Assembly: GCF_020216025.1 (NCBI RefSeq) | Contig: NZ_JAIWNC010000005.1 | Coordinates: forward strand, 186,001-250,000 | DNA length: 64,000 bases | Direction: 5' to 3' | From: Jidongwangia harbinensis | GTDB lineage: Bacteria; Actinomycetota; Actinomycetes; Mycobacteriales; Micromonosporaceae | Shown: piece by piece, positions 26,020 to 34,541 of the stretch | Position numbering within the stretch: position 1 is the stretch's first letter | Layout: each line of letters starts with the position of its first letter | Made by a program: the position numbers and the translations under genes | Notes under the pieces: generated by a model | Databases searched by the model: none | The model's input: the letters and a program-made list of their open reading frames with translations, nothing else | What the model was told of the DNA's origin: nothing

Positions 26020-27999
26020 TCAGGCTGCGGTGCGGACCACGGCGGCGCCGCCGGCCGGAACGCGGACCCGGCCGGACACCGCGGCGCCGGTGAGCAGCTC
26101 GACGCCGTCGGCATCCACCTCGTGGTCGGTCGTCGTGTGGTTGAGCAGGAACAACCAGGAGCGGTCGGCACCCACCCGCCGCACCGCCTCCACCCCCGGC
26201 GGCAACCCGGAGCACGCCGGGCGCACCCCGGCCGCGGCCGCCACGGTCGCCAGCAACGCGTCCCGTCCCGGCTCGTCGAGGCGGGTGGAGACGTACCACG
26301 CGACGCCCGCGCCGTAGCCGTGCCGGGTGATCGCGGGTCGCCCGTCCAGCACGCCGCCCGCGTAGCTGGCCAGCGCCTCGGCTCCGGTGCAGTGCACCGT
26401 CTCGCTCCACAGGTCGCCGGTGTCGCCGGTGGACAGCCGCACCCGGGAACCGGCGGCGACCGGGTGGAACTCCTCCACGCGTACCCCCAGCAGGTCGCGC
26501 AGGGCGCCCGGGTAGCCGCCGGTGCGGATCCGGCCGTGCCGGTCGGCGACCCCGCTGAGGTATGTCACCACCAGGTGTCCGCCGGCCGCCACCCAGGTGC
26601 GCAGCGCCGCGGCCTGGGCGTCGGACATCAGGTAGTGGACCGCCAGGATCAGCATCGGGTACGCCGTGAGGTCGCCGTCCAGCGTGCCGATCACGTCGGC
26701 CGTGATGCCGCGCCGCCACAGCGCCCGGTGTGCGCGCTGCGCCTCCGTCCACGGGTCCAGACCGGTGGCCGGTAGCGCCGGAGCCTGCAGCGCCCACCCG
26801 GACGGTTCGTCGTACCCGATGGCGACCGGTGCCTGCACCCGGCCGTCGACCGCCTCCGCGATCCGGGTCAACTGCCCGCCCAGCGTGACCGCCTCGCGGA
26901 ACACCCGGCTGTCCGGGCCGGCGTGCGGCACCAGGGCCGAGTGGAACAGTTCGGCGCCCCCGCGCGGCGCCCGCCACTGGAAGTACATCGCGCCGCGGGA
27001 TCCCCGGGCGACGGCCGCCAGGCTGTGCCGGGACATCCGTCCGGGTTCCTTGGTGTGCATCCGGCCGGGCGTGTAGATGAGGTTCGGGGCGGTCTCCATC
27101 AGCAGCCAGTCCGGCGTACCGGTGCCGTGGGTGGCCCAGCCCCGGGCCAGGTCGGCGGCGAACGCGGTCTCCTCCTCGGCGGCCGGCCCGGCGTCGGACG
27201 GGTAGTGGTCGATCGCGACCAGGTCCACCTCGCGGGACCAGCGGGCGTGGTCCACCGGCACCCAGCCGCCGAGCACATAGTTGGTGGTGACCGGCACCTC
27301 CGGCGTGGCGGCGCGCAGCAGGTCGCGCTGCTCGGCGTACGCGGCCAGCAGCTCGTCCGAGGTGAACCGCCGGAAGTCCAGCACCTGGGTGGGGTTGGGC
27401 AGGTACTGAGTGGCACGCGGTGGCCGGATCTGCGCCCAGTCGGTGTACCGCTGTCCCCAGAACGCGGTGGTCCACACGTCGTTCAGTGTGTCCAGGTCGC
27501 CGTACCGGGCGCGCAGCCAGCTGCGGAACGCCCCGGCGGTGAGGTCGCAGTGGCAGGTGGTGCCGTACTCGTTGTGCACGTGCCAGAGCGCCAGCGCGGG
27601 ATGGCCGGCGTACCGGGAGGCGAGCGCGGCGGCGATCCGGCGGGCGGCGTCGCGGTACGCGGGGGCGCTCACGCAGTACGTGTCGCGGCTGCCGTGGCTC
27701 AGGCGCACCCCGTCCGGGGTGACCGGCAGCGCCTCGGGGTGGGCCAGGCCGAACCAGGGCGGCGGGGACGCGGTCGGGGTGGCCAGGGCGACCGCGACAC
27801 CGCCCGCGGCGAGCCGGTCCAGCGCCCGGTCCAGCCCGCCGAACGTGTACCGGCCCGGCGCCGGCTCCAGCCACGACCAGGCGAACACGCCGACGGTCAC
27901 CATGGTCACGCCGGCCCGGCGCATCAGGTCGACGTCCTCGGCCTGCACGTCGTCCGGCCACTGTTCCGGGTTGTAGTCGCCGCCGTACCACAGTGGCAT
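26020..27999 (-). CDS. GH42 beta-galactosidase
   Basis: Removes terminal beta-linked galactose from oligosaccharides in the cytoplasm; no signal peptide. The 659-residue protein starts MPLWYGGDYNPEQWP, the family hallmark, with the acid/base Glu in WHVHNEYGT and the nucleophile Glu in DWLLMETAPN. The Cys-containing YGTTCHCD segment, part of a zinc site in some members, is present. The ATG at 27999 leaves only 49 bp to the start of the divergent GH95 gene, with the candidate ROK operator in between. In a xyloglucan pathway it would remove the galactose exposed after defucosylation; arabinogalactan side chains are an alternative source. Confidence 0.92.
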   Translation of the reverse strand: MPLWYGGDYNPEQWPDDVQAEDVDLMRRAGVTMVTVGVFAWSWLEPAPGRYTFGGLDRALDRLAAGGVAVALATPTASPPPWFGLAHPEALPVTPDGVRLSHGSRDTYCVSAPAYRDAARRIAAALASRYAGHPALALWHVHNEYGTTCHCDLTAGAFRSWLRARYGDLDTLNDVWTTAFWGQRYTDWAQIRPPRATQYLPNPTQVLDFRRFTSDELLAAYAEQRDLLRAATPEVPVTTNYVLGGWVPVDHARWSREVDLVAIDHYPSDAGPAAEEETAFAADLARGWATHGTGTPDWLLMETAPNLIYTPGRMHTKEPGRMSRHSLAAVARGSRGAMYFQWRAPRGGAELFHSALVPHAGPDSRVFREAVTLGGQLTRIAEAVDGRVQAPVAIGYDEPSGWALQAPALPATGLDPWTEAQRAHRALWRRGITADVIGTLDGDLTAYPMLILAVHYLMSDAQAAALRTWVAAGGHLVVTYLSGVADRHGRIRTGGYPGALRDLLGVRVEEFHPVAAGSRVRLSTGDTGDLWSETVHCTGAEALASYAGGVLDGRPAITRHGYGAGVAWYVSTRLDEPGRDALLATVAAAAGVRPACSGLPPGVEAVRRVGADRSWLFLLNHTTTDHEVDADGVELLTGAAVSGRVRVPAGGAAVVRTAA

Positions 28000-28018
28000 G
28001 CCGTACCCCCGCTTGTTT

Positions 28019-28043
28019 TTTGTTTGGAATCCAGCCAAAGTAG
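28019..28043. promoter_or_regulatory. Candidate ROK operator between GH42 and GH95
   Basis: Contains GTTTGGAATCCAGCCAAA, with TTTGG and CCAAA arms. It matches the site before the ROK gene (36262-36286) at 19 of 24 positions. It fills the space between the two divergent start codons, so binding would affect both genes. Confidence 0.6.
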
Positions 28044-28048
28044 GTGCG

Positions 28049-30268
28049 GTGCCAGAGGGTGTCAACGACGGCTGGGAAGACGCGATGGCCGCCGGCAACG
28101 GCCGCCAGGGCGCGCTCTGCTGGGGTACGCCGGACGAGCTGCGGGTGACCGTCTCGCACGAACGGCTGTTCCTGCCGCTCGGGCCGCCGCTCGACCCGCC
28201 GGACACCGCGCACCTCCTCCCCCGGGTGCGCGACCTGCTGACGGCGGGCCGCTACGCGGACGCGGCGACGGCGGTGCACGCGGCGGCGGTGGCGGCGGAA
28301 CCGGCGTACGCGGAGACGGTGTGGATCGATCCGCTGATCGGCGCGGCCACGCTGCGGATCCGCCCGCGCCGGCGCGGGCCGGCCCGGGACTTCCGGCGGT
28401 CGGTGGACGTCGCGTCCGGTCTGGTCACGCTCGCCTGGCGGGACGACGGCGGCGAGGTACGCCTGGACGCGTTCGTCTCCCGCCCGGCCGACGCCGTGGT
28501 GGTCCGCCTGTCGGCGGGCGGCGGCTTCACCGGGACGCTGCGGCTGATGCCGGTGGACGGCACCCCGCCGCGCCCGTTCTCGCACACCGTGGTGGCCGGC
28601 CCGGACCGGCTGACGCTGCGGGGCCGCTTCGACGGTGCCACCTGGCCCGGCGCACTGACCGGTTATCGCGTCGACTGCCGCGTGACGCCGCCGGCCACCG
28701 CGTCCACCGGCGACCTCGCCCTCCACGGCGACACCGTCCTCGTGCTCCGCACCACCCCCGGCGCCGGCCCGGCCGGGCCGGCGCCGGACGCGTCGTTCGG
28801 CGCGATGCTGGCCGCCCACGCCGCGGTGCACGGCGAGCTGTTCCGCCGGGTGCGCCTCGACCTGGGGGCCGACCCCATGGACCGGGAGCGCCCGGCCGCC
28901 GACCTGCCGTTCGGGCCGGCCCTGGTGGAGCGGCTCTTCGACGCCGGGCGGCACCTGATCATCAGCAGCTCCGGCGACCTGCCGCCGACCCTGCAGGGCG
29001 TCTGGAGCGGCACCTGGACGCCGCCGTGGTCCAGCGGGTACACGCTGGACGGCAACCTGCCCGCCGCGGTTGCCGCACTGTTGCCCACCGGTACCCCGGA
29101 ACTGCTTCTGCCGCTCTTCGACCTGGTCGACCGGGTGCGCGACGACCTGCGCCGCAACGCCCGCCGGCTGTACGGCGCGCGCGGACTGCTCACGCCGGTG
29201 CACCTGTCCACGCACGGCCGGCAGAACCACTTCGGGCCGGTGTGGTGCCAGACGTTCTGGACGGCGGGCGCCGGGTGGCTGGCCCGGCTGTACGTCGACT
29301 ATTGGCGGTACACCGGCGACCGGGCGTTCCTGCGCGACCGGGCCTGGCCGTTCCTGTACGCGGCGGCCGAGTTCCTGCTCGACGTCGTGCCGGTCCGCGA
29401 CGGCACCGCGGTCTTCGCGCCGTCGTACTCGCCGGAGAACGCGCCCGCCACCACCGGCTCGCAGGCCACCGTGAACGCCACCATGGACGTGGCGGTCGCC
29501 CGCGACCTGCTGGGCAACGTGCTCGCGGTCGCCGCGGAGCTGGACCGGACGCCGCCGCCGGGCACCCGGGCGCTGCTGGACGCGCTGCCCGGCTACCGGA
29601 TCGCGGACGGGCGGCTGGCCGAGTGGATCCATCCGGACCTCGGCGACCAGCCCGCGCACCGGCACGCGTCGCACCTGTGGCCGCTTTGGTACGAGCCGGA
29701 TCCGCTGATCACCGGCGACCCGGCGGTGCGGGCCGCGGCGGTCGCCGCGATCCGGGACCGGCTGGCCTGGTGGGCGGGCTCCGCCTCGGACGAGATGGGG
29801 TACGGGCTGGCGCAGCTCGGTCTGGCCGCCGCCGCGCTGGGGCTGGCCGAGGAGGCGTGGGCCACGGTGCGCGTGATGGCCACCCGGTACTGGGGCGCGA
29901 ACCTGGTGCCCCGGCACAACCGGAACGCGATCTTCAATGTCGACCTGGCCGGCGGTTTCCCGGCCGTGGTGACGGCGATGCTGGTCCGGTCCGCGCACGG
30001 CCGCCTCGACCTGTTGCCGGCCCGGCCGGACGCCTGGCCGCGTGGACGGGTGACCGGGCTGGCCGCCCGGGACGCGGTCACCGTCGCCGAGTTGTGGTGG
30101 GAGCCGGGGGCGGCCGGCGTGACGCTGACCGCGGCCCGGGACGTGCGGGTGACGGTGGGCGCGCCGCCGGGGATGGCGTTCGACGGGGCGGCCAGCCGGG
30201 AGGTACCGCTGACAAACGGGACGGCATTGACACTTAGTTGTGTATCTATAAAAAATATCCCCAGCTAA
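28049..30268 (+). CDS. GH95 alpha-fucosidase-like glycoside hydrolase
   Basis: Inverting hydrolase, in this family mostly alpha-1,2-L-fucosidase, some alpha-galactosidases. The 739-residue protein has no signal peptide. Family landmarks in order: GWEDAMAAGNGRQGALCWG near the N-terminus, LPPTLQGVWSGTWTPPWSS with GYTLDGNLPAA, GRQNHFGPVWCQTFW, SYSPEN, ATVNATMDVAVARDLL and HRHASHLWPLW. GTG at 28049 is chosen (AGGTG upstream); an ATG at 27998 would overlap the start of the divergent GH42 gene and swallow the operator. The last 15 codons are AT-rich, because they also carry the GH31 promoter. In xyloglucan it would remove the terminal fucose. Confidence 0.87.
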   Translation: MPEGVNDGWEDAMAAGNGRQGALCWGTPDELRVTVSHERLFLPLGPPLDPPDTAHLLPRVRDLLTAGRYADAATAVHAAAVAAEPAYAETVWIDPLIGAATLRIRPRRRGPARDFRRSVDVASGLVTLAWRDDGGEVRLDAFVSRPADAVVVRLSAGGGFTGTLRLMPVDGTPPRPFSHTVVAGPDRLTLRGRFDGATWPGALTGYRVDCRVTPPATASTGDLALHGDTVLVLRTTPGAGPAGPAPDASFGAMLAAHAAVHGELFRRVRLDLGADPMDRERPAADLPFGPALVERLFDAGRHLIISSSGDLPPTLQGVWSGTWTPPWSSGYTLDGNLPAAVAALLPTGTPELLLPLFDLVDRVRDDLRRNARRLYGARGLLTPVHLSTHGRQNHFGPVWCQTFWTAGAGWLARLYVDYWRYTGDRAFLRDRAWPFLYAAAEFLLDVVPVRDGTAVFAPSYSPENAPATTGSQATVNATMDVAVARDLLGNVLAVAAELDRTPPPGTRALLDALPGYRIADGRLAEWIHPDLGDQPAHRHASHLWPLWYEPDPLITGDPAVRAAAVAAIRDRLAWWAGSASDEMGYGLAQLGLAAAALGLAEEAWATVRVMATRYWGANLVPRHNRNAIFNVDLAGGFPAVVTAMLVRSAHGRLDLLPARPDAWPRGRVTGLAARDAVTVAELWWEPGAAGVTLTAARDVRVTVGAPPGMAFDGAASREVPLTNGTALTLSCVSIKNIPS
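30227..30252 (+). promoter_or_regulatory. AT-rich promoter of GH31 within the GH95 tail
   Basis: TTGACA at 30227-30232 is followed by CTTAGTTGT and an AT-rich stretch with TATAAA (30247-30252). The segment TTGAC-(0 or 2 nt)-TTAGTTGT is shared with the GH12 promoter at 24844, so both may answer to the same regulator. The spacing to TATAAA is short (14), so the exact -10 is uncertain. Confidence 0.45.
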
Positions 30269-30287
30269 CTCGAGCTGAGGAGAGCAC

Positions 30288-32621
30288 ATGCCGTACCGTC
30301 CGCCGCTGGTTGCGCGCGAAGTCTTCGTGGCCGACCCCCCGGAGCTGCCGGTACGCGAGCCCGGCGAGCAGGGCCTCAGCGCGGTGACCCGGGCCGAGGT
30401 GGTCTCGACGGACGCCGGCGGTGTGCTGCTCAAGGGCGCCACCCCGGACGGAAGCACCCTGGTGATCCAGATCAGCGCCGCCGACGAGGGCGTGCTCCGG
30501 GTCCGGCTCAGCGACGACCCGCAGGCCCGGTCCCGGTCGGCCCGGGCGACGACGCTGATCCACCCGCCCGGACGGCCCATGGAGGTACGCGCCGGGGACG
30601 GCCGGATCAGCGTGCGCGCGGGCGCGATCCGGGCCGAGATCACCCTGGATCCGTGGCACCTGAGCTTCACCGACGACACCGGACGGCTGCTGGTGGAGCA
30701 GAACCGGGGCGAGGTCGACATCAGCGGCCGCCTGCGCACCCTGCCGTTCGGCCGCTCGCTCGCCGACGGTGCCGTGGCGGCGTACCACGAGAGTTTCGGC
30801 GCCGCCGCCGACGAACGCTTCGTCGGCCTCGGCGAACGTTTCACCACCCTGGACAAGCGCGGTCAGCGCGCCCTGATGTGGAACTTCGACGCGTTCGGCA
30901 CCGAGTCCGACCGGGCCTACAAGAACGTGCCGTTCTACCTGTCGAACCGCGGCTACGGCGTGGTGGTGGACAGCGGCATGCCGGTCGAGTTCGACATGTG
31001 CCAGTCCACCCACAGCTGCGTGCAGATCCTGGTGCCGGACGACCTGATCGACTACTACGTGCTGGCCGGGCCGACCCCGGCCGAGGTGCTGGACCGCTAC
31101 GACCGGCTCACCAGCCGGCCGCTGCTGCCGCCCAAGTGGGCGTTCGGCACCTGGATGTCGTCCGGCTTCTTCGCCGACAGCCAGGCGCACACGCTGGACC
31201 GGGCCCGCCGGCTGCGCCGCGACGGCATCCCCTGTGACGTGCTCCACCTGGACTGCTACTGGCAGCGCCCCGGGCACTGGTCGGACCTGGTGTGGGATCC
31301 GGAGACGTTCCCCGACCCGGACGCCATGCTCGCCGAACTGGCCACCATGGACTTCCGGGTGTGCCTGTGGATCAACCCGTACGTGAGCCATCTCAGCCCG
31401 CTGTTCGCCGCCGCCGAGGAGGCCGGGTACCTGCTGCGCCGGCCGGACGGCTCGGCGTACGTGGCGGACGTGTGGCACGGCTCGTTCCCGCCGTGCGGCC
31501 TGATCGACTTCACCGATCCGGCGGCCACCGCCTGGTTCCAGGACCAGCTGCGCCGGCTGCTCACCCAGGGCGTGTCGGTGTTCAAGACGGACTTCGCCGA
31601 GGGCGTGCCGGCGGACGCGGTGGCGGCCAACGGGATGACCGGCGTGGAACTGCACAACGTCTACACGTTGCTGTTCAACGACGCCGCCGCCGCGGTCACC
31701 CGGGAGGTGGCCGGGCATTCGATGGTGTGGGCGCGGAGTTCGTACCTGGGCGGGCAGCGGCACTCGGCCCAGTGGGGCGGCGACACCAGCGCCACGTACC
31801 CGGCGATGGCCAGCACGCTGCGCGGCGGCCTGTCCCACGGCCTGTCCGGGGTGCCGTTCTGGTCGCACGACGCCGGCGGCTTCACCGGCACCCCCACCGA
31901 CGACCTGTACGTACGCTGGGCCCAGTTCGCGGCGCTGTCCCCGCTGGTCCGCTTCCACGGCACCACCAGCCGGCTGCCGTGGAACTTCCCGCCGGCCGCC
32001 GCGGCCGCTGCCACCGAGGCGCTGCGGCTGCGCTACCGGCTCCTGCCGTACCTGTACTCGGCGGCGGTCACGTCGGCGCGCACCGGCGTACCGATGATGC
32101 GGGCCCTGCTGGTGGACACGCCGGACGATCCGGCCTGCTGGACCGCCGAGCTGGAGTACCTGCTCGGCCCGGACCTGCTGGTCGCGCCGGTGGTGACCAC
32201 CGACCCGGACCGCCCGGTGTACTTCCCGTCCGGTCGCTGGGTGGACCACTGGACCGGCGCGGTGCTCGACGGCGGCCGGCACCACCGGGTGGGTACGCCG
32301 CCGGACCGGATCCCGTTGTACGTCCGGTTCGGCGCCCTGATCCCGGTCGGTCCGGGCGGCGACACCGTGGGCGACGGCCCGTTCCCGGACCTCACCGTGG
32401 TGAGCTGGGGCGGCGTGGACGGCCGCACGGTGCTCAGCGACGTCGACGGCGACACGGTGGTGACCGCGGTCCGGGACGGCGACACGCTGGCGGTCACCGC
32501 CGACGGGCCGGCCCGGATCCGGCGGATCGCGCTCGCCGCGGTGCCGGGCGAGGCGCCGGCGGTGACCTTCAACGGAGTGCCTGCCCGCATCTCGGCGGCG
32601 GGCGCGCCGGTCAGCCCTTGA
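30288..32621 (+). CDS. GH31 alpha-xylosidase/alpha-glucosidase
   Basis: Retaining alpha-glycosidase of 777 residues, cytosolic, most like the YicI alpha-xylosidase branch. The nucleophile is Asp435 in VFKTDFAEGVPAD and the acid/base is Asp499 in WGGDTSATYPAM; FVGLGERFTTLDKRG and GTWMSSGFFADSQA are typical upstream blocks, and WSHDAGGFTG closes the barrel. The KTDF(A/G)E form rather than KxDMNE favours alpha-xylosidase over alpha-glucosidase. GAGGAGAG precedes the ATG. It starts 19 bp after the GH95 stop and its end overlaps the convergent permease by 11 bp. In xyloglucan breakdown it would remove the xylose from glucose. Confidence 0.9.
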   Translation: MPYRPPLVAREVFVADPPELPVREPGEQGLSAVTRAEVVSTDAGGVLLKGATPDGSTLVIQISAADEGVLRVRLSDDPQARSRSARATTLIHPPGRPMEVRAGDGRISVRAGAIRAEITLDPWHLSFTDDTGRLLVEQNRGEVDISGRLRTLPFGRSLADGAVAAYHESFGAAADERFVGLGERFTTLDKRGQRALMWNFDAFGTESDRAYKNVPFYLSNRGYGVVVDSGMPVEFDMCQSTHSCVQILVPDDLIDYYVLAGPTPAEVLDRYDRLTSRPLLPPKWAFGTWMSSGFFADSQAHTLDRARRLRRDGIPCDVLHLDCYWQRPGHWSDLVWDPETFPDPDAMLAELATMDFRVCLWINPYVSHLSPLFAAAEEAGYLLRRPDGSAYVADVWHGSFPPCGLIDFTDPAATAWFQDQLRRLLTQGVSVFKTDFAEGVPADAVAANGMTGVELHNVYTLLFNDAAAAVTREVAGHSMVWARSSYLGGQRHSAQWGGDTSATYPAMASTLRGGLSHGLSGVPFWSHDAGGFTGTPTDDLYVRWAQFAALSPLVRFHGTTSRLPWNFPPAAAAAATEALRLRYRLLPYLYSAAVTSARTGVPMMRALLVDTPDDPACWTAELEYLLGPDLLVAPVVTTDPDRPVYFPSGRWVDHWTGAVLDGGRHHRVGTPPDRIPLYVRFGALIPVGPGGDTVGDGPFPDLTVVSWGGVDGRTVLSDVDGDTVVTAVRDGDTLAVTADGPARIRRIALAAVPGEAPAVTFNGVPARISAAGAPVSP

Positions 32622-33537
32622 CCGCGCCGATCAGCACGCCGCGGGTGAAGTGCCGCTGCAGGAACGGGTAGACCATCGCGATCGGCGCCACCGTGACCAC
32701 CACGACCGCCATCTTGATGGCCAGCGTCGGCGGCAGCGCGGTGCCCATCGCGGTGCCGGACTGCTGCGGGCTCAGCCCGGCCAGGATGAAGCTCTGCAGC
32801 ACCCGCTGGATGGGGAACTTCTCGTTGTCGTCGATGTAGAGCAGCGCGGTGAACCAGACGTTCCAGTACCCGACCGCGTAGAACAGGCCGACCACCGCGA
32901 TCACCGCCTTGGACAGCGGCAGCACGATGCGCCACAGGATGCGGAACTCGCCGGCGCCGTCCACCCGGGCGCTGTCCATCAGTTCGCCGGGGATGTTCTG
33001 GAAGAAGGCCCGCACCACCACGAGGTTGAAGACGCTCAGCGCGCTCGGCAGGATCAGCGACCACAGGCTGTCCTTGAGGCCCAGCCCGGTCACCACCAGG
33101 TAGCTCGGTACCAGGCCGGGATAGAGCAGGAAGGTCAGCAGGAAGTAGAAGAGCAGGCCGCGATGGCCGAGCGAGCCGGGCCGGGACAGGCCGTACGCGG
33201 CGAGCACCGTGACGGTCAGGCTGACCGCGGTGCCGGCCAGCGTCACCAGCGAGGTGATCAGCAACGCCTGGGTGATCTGGCCGCCGGAGAAGATGATCCG
33301 GTACGCGGACAGGTCGATCTCCCGCGGTACGACCACCAGCCCGCCGGCCGCGTTGATCGTCTCCCGGGACGACACGCTGGTCACCAGCACCACCCAGAGC
33401 GGAATGAGCACGGCCAGCACGACGCCGGTGAGCACGGCGCCCTTGGCCGTCTGCCCGGCGGCGGTGGGCGGCTCCTCCCAGGCCGGGCGGCGGTTTCGGA
33501 CCGGCCGGAGGCGGCCGGGCGGCACGGTGGGCGTCAT
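32611..33537 (-). CDS. ABC sugar permease, LplC type
   Basis: Second channel subunit of the LplABC-type oligosaccharide importer, 308 residues, six helices. After an Arg/Pro-rich cytosolic lead comes AVLTGVVLAVLIPLWVVLV, and the ATPase-docking loop reads DSARVDGAGEFRILWRIVLPLSKA; it ends in the family tail RHFTRGVLIGAVKG. The start ATG overlaps the preceding permease stop by 4 bp. The partner ATPase is not in the operon and is probably shared. The neighbouring GH genes suggest xyloglucan oligosaccharides as cargo. Confidence 0.93.
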   Translation of the reverse strand: MTPTVPPGRLRPVRNRRPAWEEPPTAAGQTAKGAVLTGVVLAVLIPLWVVLVTSVSSRETINAAGGLVVVPREIDLSAYRIIFSGGQITQALLITSLVTLAGTAVSLTVTVLAAYGLSRPGSLGHRGLLFYFLLTFLLYPGLVPSYLVVTGLGLKDSLWSLILPSALSVFNLVVVRAFFQNIPGELMDSARVDGAGEFRILWRIVLPLSKAVIAVVGLFYAVGYWNVWFTALLYIDDNEKFPIQRVLQSFILAGLSPQQSGTAMGTALPPTLAIKMAVVVVTVAPIAMVYPFLQRHFTRGVLIGAVKG

Positions 33538-34541
33538 GACCGGGAATACACTCCGTTCTCACCGAAGGCGTGTGCCAGCCGGTTGGCGACCAGGATCAGC
33601 ACCAGTCCGACGACCGCCTTGAACAGGCCGGCGGCGGCACCGAAGCCGTAGTCGCCGGTCGCGATCGACTGGTGGTAGACGAAGGTGTCCAGCACCTCGG
33701 CGGCCTGCCGGCCGACCGCGTCGCGTTGCAGCAGGAACTGTTCGAAGCCGACCGACAGCGCGTCGCCGAGCCGCAGGATGAGCAGCAGCACGATGACCGG
33801 CCGCAGTCCGGGCAGCGTGATGTGCCACGTCCGGCGCCACCGGCCGGCGCCGTCGACCGCGGACGCCTCGTACAGGTGGGTGTCGATGGTGGACAGAGCG
33901 GCCAGGAACACGATCGTGCCCCAGCCGAGGTCCTTCCAGACCGCCTCCGCGGTGACCAGCACCAGGAACGTGTCCGGGTTGGTCATGATCTCCGGCGGCG
34001 TGATGCCGGCCTGGCGCAGTTCCTGGGAGAGCAGCCCGGCGCCGCCGAGCATCTGCACGAAGAACGTCACGACCAGCACCCAGCTGAAGAAGTGCGGCAG
34101 GTACACGACGGTCTGCACGAACCCGCGCAGGCGGCGAGACAGCACGCTGTTCAGCACGAGCGCCAGCGCGATCGGCAGCGGGAAGAAGAAGACGAGCTGG
34201 AACGCGGTGATGGACAGCGTGTTCCACACCGCGTCCCAGAACGCCGGGTCGGCGAACAGCACCTGGAAGTTGCCGAGGCCCACCCAAGGACTTTCCAGCA
34301 GCGCCCGCAGCGGGCTGTCGCCGAGGTACGGGTTGTAGTCCTGGAACGCGACCACGTTGCCCAGCATGGGCAGGTAGTGGAAGACGAACAGCAGCAGGAC
34401 GCCGGGCAGCACCATGACCAGCATCGGCCAGTCCCGCCGCAGCCGGGCCCGGATCGGTGCCCGGCGCCGGCGCGGAACCGGGGCCGGGGTGGCGGGCTTC
34501 GGCTCGGCCGGCGGCGCGTCCAGGGCGGGGCCGCTGGTCAT
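33534..34541 (-). CDS. ABC sugar permease, LplB type
   Basis: First channel subunit, 335 residues. The N-terminal 35 residues are Pro/Arg-rich, then LVMVLPGVLLLFVFHYLPMLGNVVAFQDYNPYLG, a stretch characteristic of LplB/YtcP-like permeases of aldouronate and complex-oligosaccharide systems. The docking loop is EASAVDGAGRWRRTWHITLPGLRP. ATGA overlaps join it to both the binding protein upstream and the second permease downstream. Confidence 0.93.
   Translation of the reverse strand: MTSGPALDAPPAEPKPATPAPVPRRRRAPIRARLRRDWPMLVMVLPGVLLLFVFHYLPMLGNVVAFQDYNPYLGDSPLRALLESPWVGLGNFQVLFADPAFWDAVWNTLSITAFQLVFFFPLPIALALVLNSVLSRRLRGFVQTVVYLPHFFSWVLVVTFFVQMLGGAGLLSQELRQAGITPPEIMTNPDTFLVLVTAEAVWKDLGWGTIVFLAALSTIDTHLYEASAVDGAGRWRRTWHITLPGLRPVIVLLLILRLGDALSVGFEQFLLQRDAVGRQAAEVLDTFVYHQSIATGDYGFGAAAGLFKAVVGLVLILVANRLAHAFGENGVYSRS

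Noticed and set aside
27998..28048. Longer N-terminus for GH95 from an ATG at 27998
   Set aside because: It would overlap the start codon of divergent GH42, translate the operator and add residues not found in the family; GTG 28049 has a ribosome site and gives the usual start.
24938..30856. A 1,972-codon open frame on the minus strand
   Set aside because: It runs antisense to GH12 and GH95 and out of frame with GH42; its reading is low-complexity Arg/Gly/Pro text caused by high GC. The true genes have domain motifs and ribosome sites.
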